DNA from: JAMXLO01 sp963812475 | Lineage (GTDB): Bacteria > Pseudomonadota > Alphaproteobacteria > Acetobacterales > Acetobacteraceae | Reading direction: 5' to 3' | Assembly: GCA_963812475.1 (NCBI GenBank) | Contig: CAWEVI010000029.1 | Coordinates: 310,001-374,000, forward strand | Length of the DNA: 64,000 bases | Shown here: piece after piece, positions 26,041-34,738 of the stretch | Layout: every line of letters begins with the position of its first letter | How positions within the stretch are numbered: position 1 is the stretch's first letter | Notes under the pieces: generated by a model | Told to the model about the DNA's origin: nothing | The model's input: the letters and a program-made list of their open reading frames with translations, nothing else | Database searches by the model: none | Translations under genes and position numbers: made by a program

Positions 26041-26793
26041 TTGCCGCAAGGCTGGGGTGTGACAGCCCCGGCCTGCGGAGCCCCCGACCTGTTCGACGCC
26101 AGCCCGTCGGTCGATGGACGGAAGCCGTTTGGCGTGGAGGGACACCGCCGCCGGTTGCGCGAGCGACTGTTGACCGCCGGACCGGACGCGCTCGCCGACC
26201 ACGAGATGCTCGAGATCGTCCTGTTCGCCCTGCCCCGCCGCGACACAAAGGCGCTTGCCTGGATGTTGTTGACCCGGTTCGGCAGCTTTGCACGGGTTAT
26301 CGCGGCCCCGATGCAGGAGTTGCTCGCTGTCGATGGACTAGGAGAGGCGGGAGCCGCGGCGTTGAAGTCGGTGCAGGCTGCGGCGCTGCGGCTCATGCGG
26401 GCAGAAGTCATCGATCAGCCGGTGCTGACCAACTGGGATCGGTTGATGGCGTATCTCAACGCCGTGCTGTCACGCGAGCGGGTGGAGCAGTTCCGCGTCC
26501 TGTTCCTCGACAACCGCAACCGCCTGCTGGCTGACGAGGCGCAGCAGCGCGGCACGGTGAACCACACGCCGGTCTATCCGCGCGAGGTGGCCAAGCGCGC
26601 GCTCGAATTGCATGCGACCGCGCTGATACTGGTGCACAACCATCCGAGCGGCGACCCCACACCTTCGGCGGAAGACATCGCAATGACCCGGGAGATCAAG
26701 GCGGCGACCGCGACACTGTCGATCGTGCTGCACGACCATGTCGTCGTGGGCAACGGACGCTGGCTCAGCTTTCGGACGGAAGGACTGCTATGA
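26041..26793 (+). CDS. radC: RadC/JAB-type DNA repair-like protein
   Basis: A 250-residue RadC family protein. The N-terminal UPF0758 part contains RLRERLLTAGPDALADHEML and a helix-hairpin-helix-like VDGLGEAGAAALK. The C-terminal JAMM metalloprotease-like domain shows LILVHNHPSGDPTPSAED, the full metal-binding motif. Its biological role is unsettled; it is not the historical radC DNA repair function. Start is uncertain: TTG as annotated or GTG six codons later, which has AAGG close upstream. The gene is convergent with a TauD-type gene. Confidence 0.9.
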   Translation: MPQGWGVTAPACGAPDLFDASPSVDGRKPFGVEGHRRRLRERLLTAGPDALADHEMLEIVLFALPRRDTKALAWMLLTRFGSFARVIAAPMQELLAVDGLGEAGAAALKSVQAAALRLMRAEVIDQPVLTNWDRLMAYLNAVLSRERVEQFRVLFLDNRNRLLADEAQQRGTVNHTPVYPREVAKRALELHATALILVHNHPSGDPTPSAEDIAMTREIKAATATLSIVLHDHVVVGNGRWLSFRTEGLL

Positions 26794-26829
26794 TCCCGGT
26801 GCTGCCACTGTCACGGGCCGAGTTTGACC

Positions 26830-27675
26830 TTACGCGGGTCGGTCGCCGGCAAGCGTGATGCGGTGCATGACGCGGCGCTGCCCATGATAGTCATTCACCG
26901 CGTAGTGCTGAGCGCAGCGGTTGTCCCAGATCGCCAGGGAGCCCGCCTCCCAGCGGAAGCGGCAGGTGAACTCCGGCCTGATTTGATGGTTGAACAGGAA
27001 TTCGAGCAACGGTGCGCTTTCCTCCTCGGTCATGCCCGCGAAGCTCACGGTGTGGGCGCGGTTGACGAACAGCGACCTGCGCCCCGTCTCCGGATGCGTG
27101 CGCACCACCGGATGCTCCGCGATCAGCAGCTTGCGCGCTTCGGCGCTGCCGTCGGAGCGGATGCGGTCTTCTCGCGTCCGGCTGGAATCGGCCTTCGCGG
27201 AGCTCGCAACCCCCGTCTGCTGCGCCAGAAGCGCCCTCATGCCATCCGAAAGCCTGTCATACGGCAGGTACTGATTGGCGAAGAGGGTGTCGCCGCCTGC
27301 CTCCGGCACCTCGCGCGCGATCAGCAGCGTCGCCATTGGCGGCTCCGGAAGGTAGGTCGTGTCGGAATGCCATACACCGCCGAAATTGACCGTTTCCTCC
27401 GGGAGCTTCGAAACGGTGATGATCTCGGGAAAGCCGTCGATGCCTTTCAGGAATGGGTATTCGATGGCTCTGCCGAAGCAGCGCGCCAGAGCCAGGAAGC
27501 GGTCGGGCGGCAGATCCTGGTCCCGGAAGAAGATCACGAGGTGATCGAGCAGAGCTTGGCGAATGGCCTGCACCGTCGTCACCGCCAGATCATCGGCGAG
27601 ATCGACGCCATGCAGTTCGGCACCGAGCGCACCGGCGATCGGTCTGGTCTCGAACGGCGCCTTGCGCATGGTCAC
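26830..27675 (-). CDS. TauD/TfdA-family Fe(II)/2-oxoglutarate dioxygenase
   Basis: A 281-residue TauD-type enzyme. VWHSDTTYLPEPP gives the HxD iron ligands, DNRCAQHYAVNDY the distal His, and RVMHRITLAG the 2-oxoglutarate Arg; FFRDQDLPPDRFLALARCFG is a family hallmark near residue 50. It differs substantially from the paralogue at 9.85 kb. It should act on a sulfonate, carnitine-like or aryloxy substrate. It stands alone, convergent with radC, with a palindrome just upstream of its start. Confidence 0.92.
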   Translation of the reverse strand: MTMRKAPFETRPIAGALGAELHGVDLADDLAVTTVQAIRQALLDHLVIFFRDQDLPPDRFLALARCFGRAIEYPFLKGIDGFPEIITVSKLPEETVNFGGVWHSDTTYLPEPPMATLLIAREVPEAGGDTLFANQYLPYDRLSDGMRALLAQQTGVASSAKADSSRTREDRIRSDGSAEARKLLIAEHPVVRTHPETGRRSLFVNRAHTVSFAGMTEEESAPLLEFLFNHQIRPEFTCRFRWEAGSLAIWDNRCAQHYAVNDYHGQRRVMHRITLAGDRPA

Positions 27676-27724
27676 CCTCCCTATCTTCCGGCGTCTGTTC
27701 TACACCCGCCAGGCTCAATCCCGT

Positions 27725-27747
27725 CATTCCCGCGTGAGCGGGGAATG
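27725..27747. repeat. Palindromic repeat CATTCCCGC-GTGA-GCGGGGAATG
   Basis: A 9-bp stem with one bulged base around GTGA, about 50 bases upstream of the TauD-type gene. It follows the CGTCATTCCCGC form common among dispersed palindromes of proteobacteria and is distinct from the CGTCATGGCCGG family elsewhere in the window. Confidence 0.6.
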
Positions 27748-27831
27748 CCGATACGGCAGGACCAATCTGTAACGGAGCGTTGATTCGGCGCCCGGTTTGG
27801 CCGAGAACGCCCGTTCCACGGAGACGCGTCC

Positions 27832-29188
27832 ATGCCCATGCACGAGCTTTTTCTTCACAACAGCCGGAGCCGCCGCAAGGAGCGGTTCGTTCCGCTCGAT
27901 GCTCAGCATGTGCGGATGTATGTCTGCGGCCTGACTGTCTATGACCTGCCGCATATCGGCAATGCGCGCCCGATGGTCGTGTTCGACGTGCTCGCGCGCC
28001 TGCTACGCCTGCTGTATCCGCACGTGACCTACGTGCGCAACATCACCGACGTCGACGACAAGATCAACGCGCGTGCGAAGGCGAGCAGCGAGCCGATCGC
28101 GACCATCACGGCACGAACCACGGCTGACTTCCAGGCCGATATGGCGACGCTCGGCGTGCTGCCGCCGGACGAGGAACCGCGTGCCACACAGCACATACCC
28201 GAGATGATCCAGATCATCGAGCGGTTGATCGAACTCGGGCCATGCCTATGCGGCGGAGGGCCACGTGCTGTTCTCGGTGCCGAGCTATCCGTCGTACGGC
28301 TGCCTGTCGGGACGCAGCCCGGACGAATTGTTGGCCGGAGCGCGGATCGACGTGGCGCCGTACAAACGCAATCCTGGTGACTTCGTGCTGTGGAAGCCTT
28401 CGACACCGGATCTGCCGGGTTGGGACAGCCCGTGGGGGCGCGGGCGGCCAGGCTGGCACATCGAATGCAGCGCCATGTCGTGGCGTTATCTCGGCGAGAC
28501 CTTTGACATCCACGGTGGCGGCAGCGACCTGATCTTCCCGCATCATGAGAACGAGCTGGCGCAGAGCGTTTGCGCGTTTCCCGGCAGCCACTTCGCACGT
28601 TACTGGGTGCACAACGGTATGCTGCTGATGAACGGCGAGAAAATGTCGAAGAGCCTCGGCAACTTCACCTTCCTGCGCGACGTGCTGGCGAAGGTGCCGG
28701 GCGAGGCGGTGCGGCTGCTGTTGCTGCGCACGCACTACCGCTCGACGCCGGACTTTTCCGATGCGGCGGTGACGGAGGCGCGGCGCGAACTGGACCGATT
28801 CTACCGGGCGCTGGAGAGATATCCCGCAATCGCCGGCGTCGATGTGCCGGCGCAGGTGATGGAAGCGCTGTGCGACGATCTGAATACGCCGCTCGCCTTG
28901 TCGGCGATGCATGCGCTGGCCGACCGGGCGTTGGCCGATGATTTCGACGCGGCGTGCGGATTACGGGCAGCGGGCGCGATATTGGGATTGTTGCAGGCCG
29001 ACCCTGGCGCCTGGTTCCGCGGCGGCGAGGCAGATGTCGCAGCGATCGAGGCGGCGATCGCCGAGCGGCTGGCGGCACGCAAGGCACGTGACTTTGCGCG
29101 CGCCGATGCGATACGCGCCGAGTGGTCGGGCAAGGGGATCGCATTCGAGGACGGCCCGCAGGGAACCACCTGGCGGCGGGCCGACTGA
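27832..29188 (+). pseudogene. cysS: Cysteinyl-tRNA synthetase, one-base frameshift as read
   Basis: A class I tRNA synthetase of about 451 residues if repaired, the usual CysRS size. YVCGLTVYDLPHIGNARP holds the zinc Cys and the HIGH-type motif (HIGN), GWHIECSAMSW the second zinc Cys, HHENELAQS the zinc His/Glu, and GEKMSKSLGN the KMSKS loop. Near 28240 an extra C separates the two halves: removing it joins IELG to HAYAAEGHVLFSVP and the rest is open to the stop. Because cysS is normally essential, a sequencing error is the best explanation unless another copy exists. It heads a run with DUF305 and a TrmJ-type gene. Confidence 0.88.
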
Positions 29189-29202
29189 AAAGGAACAGCA
29201 CA

Positions 29203-29571
29203 ATGCTGCGCTCGTGTCTGGTTGTCGCGACATTGCTGACTTTACCGGTGCCGGTTCTCGCTCAAGGGATGACAATGCCGGGCGGGACAATGGATGCCGC
29301 TCCCGCGGCGAACGAGCCGGCGTCCACCACGGCCTATCGCGATGCGATGATGAAGATGGGCCAGGGCATGTCGATCACTTACTCAGGCAACCCGGACAAG
29401 GATTTCGTTGCCGGTATGATTCCACATCATCAGGGCGCGATCGACATGGCCCGCGTCGAGTTGCAGTACGGCAAGGATCCGCAACTGCGGAAGCTCGCAC
29501 GCAACATCATTGACGCACAGGAGAAGGAGATCGCCTTCATGAAGACCTGGCAGGCCAAGCACGCGAAATGA
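29203..29571 (+). CDS. DUF305 (CopM-type) exported metal-binding-like protein
   Basis: A 122-residue protein with a signal peptide (MLRSCLVVATLLTLPVPVLAQ) and a DUF305 helical domain: FVAGMIPHHQGAIDMARVEL, with paired His and Met-rich surroundings (MTMPGGTMDA, then MMKMGQGM). Members such as CopM bind copper or silver in the periplasm; metal specificity is inferred. It starts 14 bases after cysS, and its stop overlaps the start of the following methyltransferase by four bases, so translation is coupled although the functions look unrelated. Confidence 0.85.
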   Translation: MLRSCLVVATLLTLPVPVLAQGMTMPGGTMDAAPAANEPASTTAYRDAMMKMGQGMSITYSGNPDKDFVAGMIPHHQGAIDMARVELQYGKDPQLRKLARNIIDAQEKEIAFMKTWQAKHAK

Positions 29572-30368
29572 CCGGCCGCGATGGCGGTGCCGAGATCGCG
29601 CCGATCGGCAATTCGCCAGTCGTCATCCTGGTTCGTCCGCAGCTGGCGGACAATATCGGCGCATGTGCGCGCGCCATGGCAAACGGTGGCCTGTTCCACC
29701 TGCGCCTTGTCGCACCGCGTGACGGCTGGCCGCAGGAGAAGGCGTGGCGCAACGCGTCGGGCGCCGACCGCATCCTGGACGAGGCGGCGGTGTTCGCAAC
29801 GGTGACCGAGTCGGTGGCCGATCTGCACCATGTCTTTGCAACCTGCCCGCGACCTCGCCATGTCATAAAGCCTGTGCTGACGGCGCGCGGCGCCGCGGCG
29901 GAGTTGCATGAGATCTGCGCGCGTGATCTGCGTGCCGGCGTGCTGTTCGGTCCCGAACGTGCCGGTCTCGACAACGACGACATGGCGGCGGCCGATGCGT
30001 TGGTGCGTTTCCCGCTCAACCCGGCATTCATGTCGCTGAACCTGGCGCAGGCAGTGATGGTGCTGGCCTATGAATGGTGGACGGCCTCTGATGCGACACC
30101 ACCGCGCACGCTGATGACCAACGAGACGCGCGTTGCCAGCAAGGCAGAGCTGGAGAATTTCCTTCGGCATCTGGTGGATCAGCTCGACGCCTGCGGCTTT
30201 CTCCGCAATCTGCCGAAACGACAGGGAATGGTTCGCAACATCCGTCACCTCTTCCAGCGCGGCGAGGTGACAGAGCAGGAACTCCGCACATTGCATGGCA
30301 TCGTCACCGAGTTGGCAATCGGTCGGCGACAGATGGGACGGGTGGAGAAGAGTGCACCCCTCGGTTAG
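29568..30368 (+). CDS. TrmJ/SpoU-type tRNA 2'-O-methyltransferase
   Basis: A 266-residue SPOUT methyltransferase. PVVILVRPQLADNIGACARAM carries motif 1 (N-Arg catalytic), LFGPERAGLDNDD motif 2 and PLNPAFMSLNLAQAVMVLAY motif 3, including the knot residues that bind SAM. The C-terminal helical tail (NFLRHLVDQLDACGFLRN) is TrmJ-like; TrmJ 2'-O-methylates nucleotide 32 of tRNAs. The gene overlaps the upstream DUF305 stop (ATGA). Target tRNA set is not deducible from sequence. Confidence 0.9.
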   Translation: MTGRDGGAEIAPIGNSPVVILVRPQLADNIGACARAMANGGLFHLRLVAPRDGWPQEKAWRNASGADRILDEAAVFATVTESVADLHHVFATCPRPRHVIKPVLTARGAAAELHEICARDLRAGVLFGPERAGLDNDDMAAADALVRFPLNPAFMSLNLAQAVMVLAYEWWTASDATPPRTLMTNETRVASKAELENFLRHLVDQLDACGFLRNLPKRQGMVRNIRHLFQRGEVTEQELRTLHGIVTELAIGRRQMGRVEKSAPLG

Positions 30369-30404
30369 TGCGGCGGAGGCACACTCTCCCGGATCGACCC
30401 TGTT

Positions 30405-30803
30405 CTAGCCACCCGATTGCGCGGCTGACAGCAGGCGCTGCTTCAGGGTTGGATCGGCCTGGGCCATCTGGATCACCTGATTATATTGTTCGACAGACAA
30501 CCCTTGATCGCTGATTGCCTGCACCATTTCGGTTTGCGCCTGTGTCGTCAGTGTCTGCTGCTCCTGCGCCGACTTCGTCGCCTGCGCACGTTCGGCGTAT
30601 TTCTGGCGGATCGTGACGGTCTGACGCAAAGCGGTGCCGACCTTGTGAACCATTGCATCGGACAAGTCGCTCTGTCGCAGCGTCGCACCGGGCGTCTGTG
30701 GTATCGGTGTCGCGGTGTCGCGTCCGCCCTGTTGCGCGAAGGCCGGCATGGCGACGGTCGCTGCAAATGCTGCCGCGAGGACAGCCGTTCGAAATTCAGT
30801 CAT
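30405..30803 (-). CDS. DUF4168 domain protein, exported
   Basis: A 132-residue periplasmic protein with a signal peptide (MTEFRTAVLAAAFAATVAMP, then AFAQQ) and a DUF4168 helical domain ending in AISDQGLSVEQYNQVIQMAQ, then ADPTLKQRLLSA. The family is uncharacterised. The next gene upstream on this strand encodes a shorter paralogue with the same ISDQGL-EYNQVI core but no signal peptide, so the pair may be a duplicated gene with diverged location. Confidence 0.8.
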   Translation of the reverse strand: MTEFRTAVLAAAFAATVAMPAFAQQGGRDTATPIPQTPGATLRQSDLSDAMVHKVGTALRQTVTIRQKYAERAQATKSAQEQQTLTTQAQTEMVQAISDQGLSVEQYNQVIQMAQADPTLKQRLLSAAQSGG

Positions 30804-30872
30804 TACATTTCTCCGTGGAATTGCGTCGCTGCCAGTCCCGCCAGTGGCCGTGCGAGGCGAATGGCAATGGAT

Positions 30873-31208
30873 TCAGGCTGACCGATAGGCGACCATCACG
30901 CGCTCTTCCAAAGCGGCATCAGCCTGTGTCGCCGAGATGACCTGATTGTACTCGTCCACGGTCAGCCCCTGGTCACTGATCGCGCGGGCGGCCGCGCTGT
31001 CGATTCGACCGGCCAATTCCCGCCGTTCCTCCTCGGTATCCGCGGCTGTCATATCCTCGACAAATGATTGACGCAGTTTCATGATTTCCGCGACCGCCTT
31101 GCCGACCTGGGAAACCACCTGATCGGGCACGTGCTCATCGTGCAACGTGCGGACTTTACGCTGTGTATTCGAACTGGTCTTGGGCATGGATTTCCTGGTC
31201 TTGGGCAT
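30873..31208 (-). CDS. DUF4168-like protein, cytoplasmic paralogue
   Basis: A 111-residue protein with the DUF4168 core AISDQGLTVDEYNQVISATQ, then ADAALEERVM near its end, clearly related to the adjacent exported paralogue (30405-30803). It lacks a signal peptide and starts with a Lys-rich leader in which MPKTxKS is repeated. The DNA around the start is tandemly duplicated (AGGAGAAATCC and AGGAAATCC, each before ATGCCCAAGACC), so translation could begin at either ATG seven codons apart; the first has the better AAAGGAG. Confidence 0.72.
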   Translation of the reverse strand: MPKTRKSMPKTSSNTQRKVRTLHDEHVPDQVVSQVGKAVAEIMKLRQSFVEDMTAADTEEERRELAGRIDSAAARAISDQGLTVDEYNQVISATQADAALEERVMVAYRSA

Positions 31209-31537
31209 GGATTTCTCCTTTCGCGTTTCTGATCCGGCAGCGAAAGCAATACAGCCGGCTCCGCATCGGCACCGTTGGCGGACCGTTGTGTGCCAAATCG
31301 ACTGGTCGCATTGGCGGACGGAAGCTTGGGCCTACTCGCCCCCGATCAAGGGGGGTCGGTCAATAGGATGATTACTCTCCGGATCGTGAACCAGCGGCAC
31401 TGCGTCCGCTGCTGAATGTCGGTGCATCCATCCACACACGACGAAGTCTGAACTGATCCGCGCGAGGCCATCGCGCATTCCCTGCGTTTAGCGCTACCCT
31501 TGCCGCGCGAATCGCGCCACGCTCAGGAGCAATCCCG
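31209..31537. other. Gene-free region between DUF4168-like and haem-binding-type genes
   Basis: About 330 bases with no convincing reading frame, tRNA or structured terminator. A CCCCCGATCAAGGGGGG inverted repeat (about 31346-31362) is the only structure noticed. It presumably holds the divergent promoters of the flanking genes. Confidence 0.5.
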
Positions 31538-32047
31538 ATGGCCCATCATGCCACTCTCCGTCCACTCCTTGTCCTGACCCTTGCCACGGCCGTGCTGCCG
31601 CTGCTTGCCCACGCCGAAGGTTTGCTGACGACGCGCCGCATTCCCGCCGAACTTGCCAACCAGGCGGTTGCCGAAGCCGTCGCGAGCTGCACGAAACAAG
31701 GCTATGCCGAGACTGCCGTTTTGGTCGACGCCGATGGTGTACGGCAGGCTGTGCTACGCGGCGATCGAGCCGGCAGCCACACGCTCGACAGTGCATACGA
31801 CAAGGCCTACACGGCCGCCTCGTTCAAGACTGATACCAGCGCGCTGTTCGAGCGTTCGAAGACGGCCCCCGGATTCGCCAACCTGTTCACGCAACTGCCA
31901 CATCTGATTCTGCTCGGCGGCGGCATCGTGATCAAGGTGGGCGATGAAGTGGTCGGCGCCATCGGCGCCGCCGGCGCGCCGGGCGCCAATCTCGACGATG
32001 CCTGCGCGCATGCCGGCCTGGACAAGATCCGCGATCAGCTCAAATAA
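31538..32047 (+). CDS. GlcG/HbpS-type haem-binding-like protein
   Basis: A 169-residue exported protein of the GlcG/HbpS (DUF336) family. A signal peptide (LLVLTLATAVLPLLAHAEG) is followed by AELANQAVAEAVASCTKQGY, VLVDADGVRQAVLRGDRAG, SAYDKAYTAASFKTDT and LLGGGIVIKVGDEVVGAIGA, the conserved blocks in the usual order. HbpS of Streptomyces binds haem extracellularly; other members sit in glycolate and propanediol operons. No such neighbour is present here, so its role is open. Confidence 0.85.
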   Translation: MAHHATLRPLLVLTLATAVLPLLAHAEGLLTTRRIPAELANQAVAEAVASCTKQGYAETAVLVDADGVRQAVLRGDRAGSHTLDSAYDKAYTAASFKTDTSALFERSKTAPGFANLFTQLPHLILLGGGIVIKVGDEVVGAIGAAGAPGANLDDACAHAGLDKIRDQLK

Positions 32048-32054
32048 CCGCGAC

Positions 32055-33221
32055 TCAGTACGACTTCGGCAGGTCCAGCACCCGTTCGGCCAGGTAGCTT
32101 AGGATAAGCTGCGGGCTGACTGGGGCGATGCGGGGGATCAGCGATTCGCGCAGGTACCGCTCGACATGGTACTCCTGCGCGTAACCCATCCCGCCGTGTG
32201 TCATCACCGCCTGCTCACAGGCGCGATAGCCGGCCTCGCCCGCCAGATACTTCGCGGCGTTGGCTTCGTTGCCGCATGGCCGGCCCTGATCATATAGCCA
32301 CGCAGCCTTCATTACCATCATATTGGCGGATTCCAACTCAGCCCAGCATTTCGCCAAAGGATGCTGGATCGATTGATTCTGACCAATCGGCCGGCCGAAC
32401 ACGACGCGCTCGCGGGCATAGCGTGTCGCCTTGGCGAGCGCCGCACGACCAATGCCGATCGCTTCGGCCGCGACCAGCACGCGCTCGGGGTTGAGGCCGT
32501 GCAACAGGGCGCGGAATCCCTCGCCTTCTTCGCCGATGCGATCTTCCGCGGGTACCTCCATGCCGTCGAAGAACACCATGTTCGAATCGACCGCGTGCCG
32601 GCCCATCTTGTGGATCAGCCGCACCTCCGCGTGCGCGCGATCGAGCGCCGTGTAGAACAGCGTCAGTCCATGGCTGCGGCGCTTCACCTGATCGAGTGGG
32701 GTGGTTCGCGCGAGCAGCAGGATCCTGGATGCGACCTGGGCGGTGGATGTCCAGATCTTGGTGCCCTTGATCACGTAGCGGTCGCCGCGGCGGTCGGCGC
32801 GGGTGGTGATCTGCGTGGTATTGAGCCCGGCATTGGGTTCCGTGACGCCGAAACAGGCCTTGTCGTGGCCGGCAATCACCGGCGGGAGCATGCGGCGCTT
32901 CTGCTCGTCCGTGCCGAACACGACCACTGGATTGAGGCCGAAGATGTTGAGGTGGATCGCCGATGCGCCTGACATGCAGGCGCCGGACTCCGCCACCGCC
33001 TGCATCAGGATCGTCGCTTCGGTGATGCCGAGGCCGGCGCCACCGAATGCTTCCGGCATGGCGATGCCGAGCCAGTTGCCCTCGGCCATTGCGGCGAAGA
33101 AGGCGTCCGGGAAGGTCGCGGTCCGGTCGCGCTCCAGCCAATACGCATCGTCGAAGCGCGCGCACAGCTTCAGCACCTCGTCGCGGATCTGCTGCTGTTC
33201 GTCGGTCAGGGCGAAGTCCAT
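32055..33221 (-). CDS. Acyl-CoA dehydrogenase family protein
   Basis: A 388-residue ACAD. The N-terminal helical domain opens with DFALTDEQQQIRDEVLKL; the FAD/substrate region shows CFGVTEPNAGLNTTQITTRA and KGTKIWTSTAQVA; the C-terminal domain ends in THGGMGYAQEYHVERYLRES. Where many ACADs carry the catalytic Glu in an EGT motif, this protein reads IPRIAPVSPQLILSYLAE, as in a subfamily that may take its base from elsewhere. It oxidises acyl-CoA thioesters to enoyl-CoA, donating electrons to ETF. Chain-length preference is unknown. It is convergent with the haem-binding-type gene. Confidence 0.88.
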   Translation of the reverse strand: MDFALTDEQQQIRDEVLKLCARFDDAYWLERDRTATFPDAFFAAMAEGNWLGIAMPEAFGGAGLGITEATILMQAVAESGACMSGASAIHLNIFGLNPVVVFGTDEQKRRMLPPVIAGHDKACFGVTEPNAGLNTTQITTRADRRGDRYVIKGTKIWTSTAQVASRILLLARTTPLDQVKRRSHGLTLFYTALDRAHAEVRLIHKMGRHAVDSNMVFFDGMEVPAEDRIGEEGEGFRALLHGLNPERVLVAAEAIGIGRAALAKATRYARERVVFGRPIGQNQSIQHPLAKCWAELESANMMVMKAAWLYDQGRPCGNEANAAKYLAGEAGYRACEQAVMTHGGMGYAQEYHVERYLRESLIPRIAPVSPQLILSYLAERVLDLPKSY

Positions 33222-33317
33222 GGCTGGCCTTTCAGACGCTGCCTAACTGGGCCATATTTGTCCCATGTCCAGCCATGTGCTGAACACCCCCGCGAATGCA
33301 GGGCGAGGAGGGTGGCG

Positions 33318-33752
33318 GTGAAGACCAGTCTTTACGACCAGGATTTCTACGCATGGGCCAATGAGCAAGCCACATTGCTGCGCGCCGGCAAACTGAACGA
33401 GGCCGACATCGAGAACATTGCGGAAGAGATCGAGAGCATGGGGCGGAGCGAGAAGCGCGAGCTGGTCAGCCGGCTGACGGTGCTGTTGCTGCATTTGCTG
33501 AAGTGGCAATTCCAACCGGTGTTCAGGGGAAACAGCTGGCGGCTCAGCATCGAAAACACACGCTACCTTCTAGAGGACCACCTCGACGATAATCCCAGCC
33601 TCAAGTCGCAATTGGGACAGGCGCTCCGGAATGCTTACCGACGCGCACTGAACGAGGCCGAACTTGAAACCGGTCTCGCACGCGGCACTTTTCCCAAAGA
33701 TTGTCCATACACATTCGACCAGGCGATGAGCCCCGATTTTTGGCCGGAGTAG
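33318..33752 (+). CDS. DUF29 family protein
   Basis: A 144-residue DUF29 protein. The family signature is plain: SLYDQDFYAWANEQATLLR, DIENIAEEIESMGRSEKREL, LLLHLLKWQFQP, then ENTRYLLEDHLDDNPSLK and a C-terminal CPYTFDQAM. Function unknown; DUF29 genes are numerous in cyanobacteria and alphaproteobacteria and are often mobile or multi-copy. Start is GTG with GAGGAGG six bases ahead. It ends three bases before paaA but a shared role is not implied. Confidence 0.85.
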   Translation: MKTSLYDQDFYAWANEQATLLRAGKLNEADIENIAEEIESMGRSEKRELVSRLTVLLLHLLKWQFQPVFRGNSWRLSIENTRYLLEDHLDDNPSLKSQLGQALRNAYRRALNEAELETGLARGTFPKDCPYTFDQAMSPDFWPE

Positions 33753-33754
33753 CC

Positions 33755-34738
33755 ATGTACAGCCAGGCGCTGAATAAACAAGAGATATCGACCGACACCA
33801 GCGGGCCGGCCGTACGCTTCCAGGCACGCATCGACGCCGAGGAGCGGATCGAGCCGAACGACTGGATGCCGGATGCGTATCGCCGCACGTTGGTACGCCA
33901 GATTAGCCAACATGCCCACTCGGAGATCGTCGGCATGTTGCCGGAGGGCAACTGGCTCACGCGCGCCCCGACGCTGCGACGCAAGGCGGCGTTGCTGGCG
34001 AAGGTGCAGGACGAGGGCGGCCACGGGCTGTATCTCTACGCCGCCGCCGAGACACTCAATGTGACCCGCGAGGAACTGGTGGAGCAACTCCTGAGCGGGC
34101 GCGCGAAATATTCCTCGATTTTCAACTATCCGACGTTGAGCTGGGCGGATATCGGCGCGATCGGCTGGCTGGTGGACGGCGCGGCGATCATGAACCAGAT
34201 CCCGCTCTGTCGTTGCTCCTACGGTCCCTACGCGCGGGCGATGATCCGCATCTGCAAGGAAGAAAGCTTCCACCAGCGCCAGGGCTTCGAGATCATGACC
34301 ACGCTGGCGCGCGGCACGCCGGAGCAGCGGGCGATGGCTCAGGACGCGCTGAACCGCTGGTGGTGGCCGAGCCTGATGATGTTCGGTCCTCCCGATACGC
34401 AGTCACAGCACTCGGATGCGTCGATGCGGTGGAAGATCAAGCGCTTCACCAACGACTCGCTGCGGCAGAAATTCGTCGATGCCACCGTGTCGCAAGGCCA
34501 CTATCTGGGCCTGACATTTCCGGACCCGGAACTGCGATACAACGACACAGCCGGCCATTGGGAATTCGGCGCGATCGACTGGGACGAGTTCCGCCGCGTG
34601 CTGGCCGGCGACGGACCATGCAATCGCGAGCGATTGGCTGCACGGCGCCGTGCGCACGAAGATGGCACCTGGGTGCGCGAGGCCGCGCTCGCCTACGCAG
34701 CAAAGCAAAAGGCCGGACCGAGCCGTCAGGCTGTGTGA
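33755..34738 (+). CDS. paaA: 1,2-phenylacetyl-CoA epoxidase subunit PaaA
   Basis: A 327-residue PaaA, the catalytic di-iron subunit. HAHSEIVGMLPEGNW, AKVQDEGGHGLYLY, and ICKEESFHQRQGFE contain the Glu/His iron ligands of the four-helix core; the sequence is collinear with classical PaaA throughout (SSIFNYPTLSWADIG and WKIKRFTNDSLRQKFVD). It epoxidises the ring of phenylacetyl-CoA with O2. It overlaps paaB (TGATG). The usual paaC, paaD and paaE do not follow, which is unusual because PaaAC form the structural core of the active enzyme. Confidence 0.94.
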   Translation: MYSQALNKQEISTDTSGPAVRFQARIDAEERIEPNDWMPDAYRRTLVRQISQHAHSEIVGMLPEGNWLTRAPTLRRKAALLAKVQDEGGHGLYLYAAAETLNVTREELVEQLLSGRAKYSSIFNYPTLSWADIGAIGWLVDGAAIMNQIPLCRCSYGPYARAMIRICKEESFHQRQGFEIMTTLARGTPEQRAMAQDALNRWWWPSLMMFGPPDTQSQHSDASMRWKIKRFTNDSLRQKFVDATVSQGHYLGLTFPDPELRYNDTAGHWEFGAIDWDEFRRVLAGDGPCNRERLAARRRAHEDGTWVREAALAYAAKQKAGPSRQAV

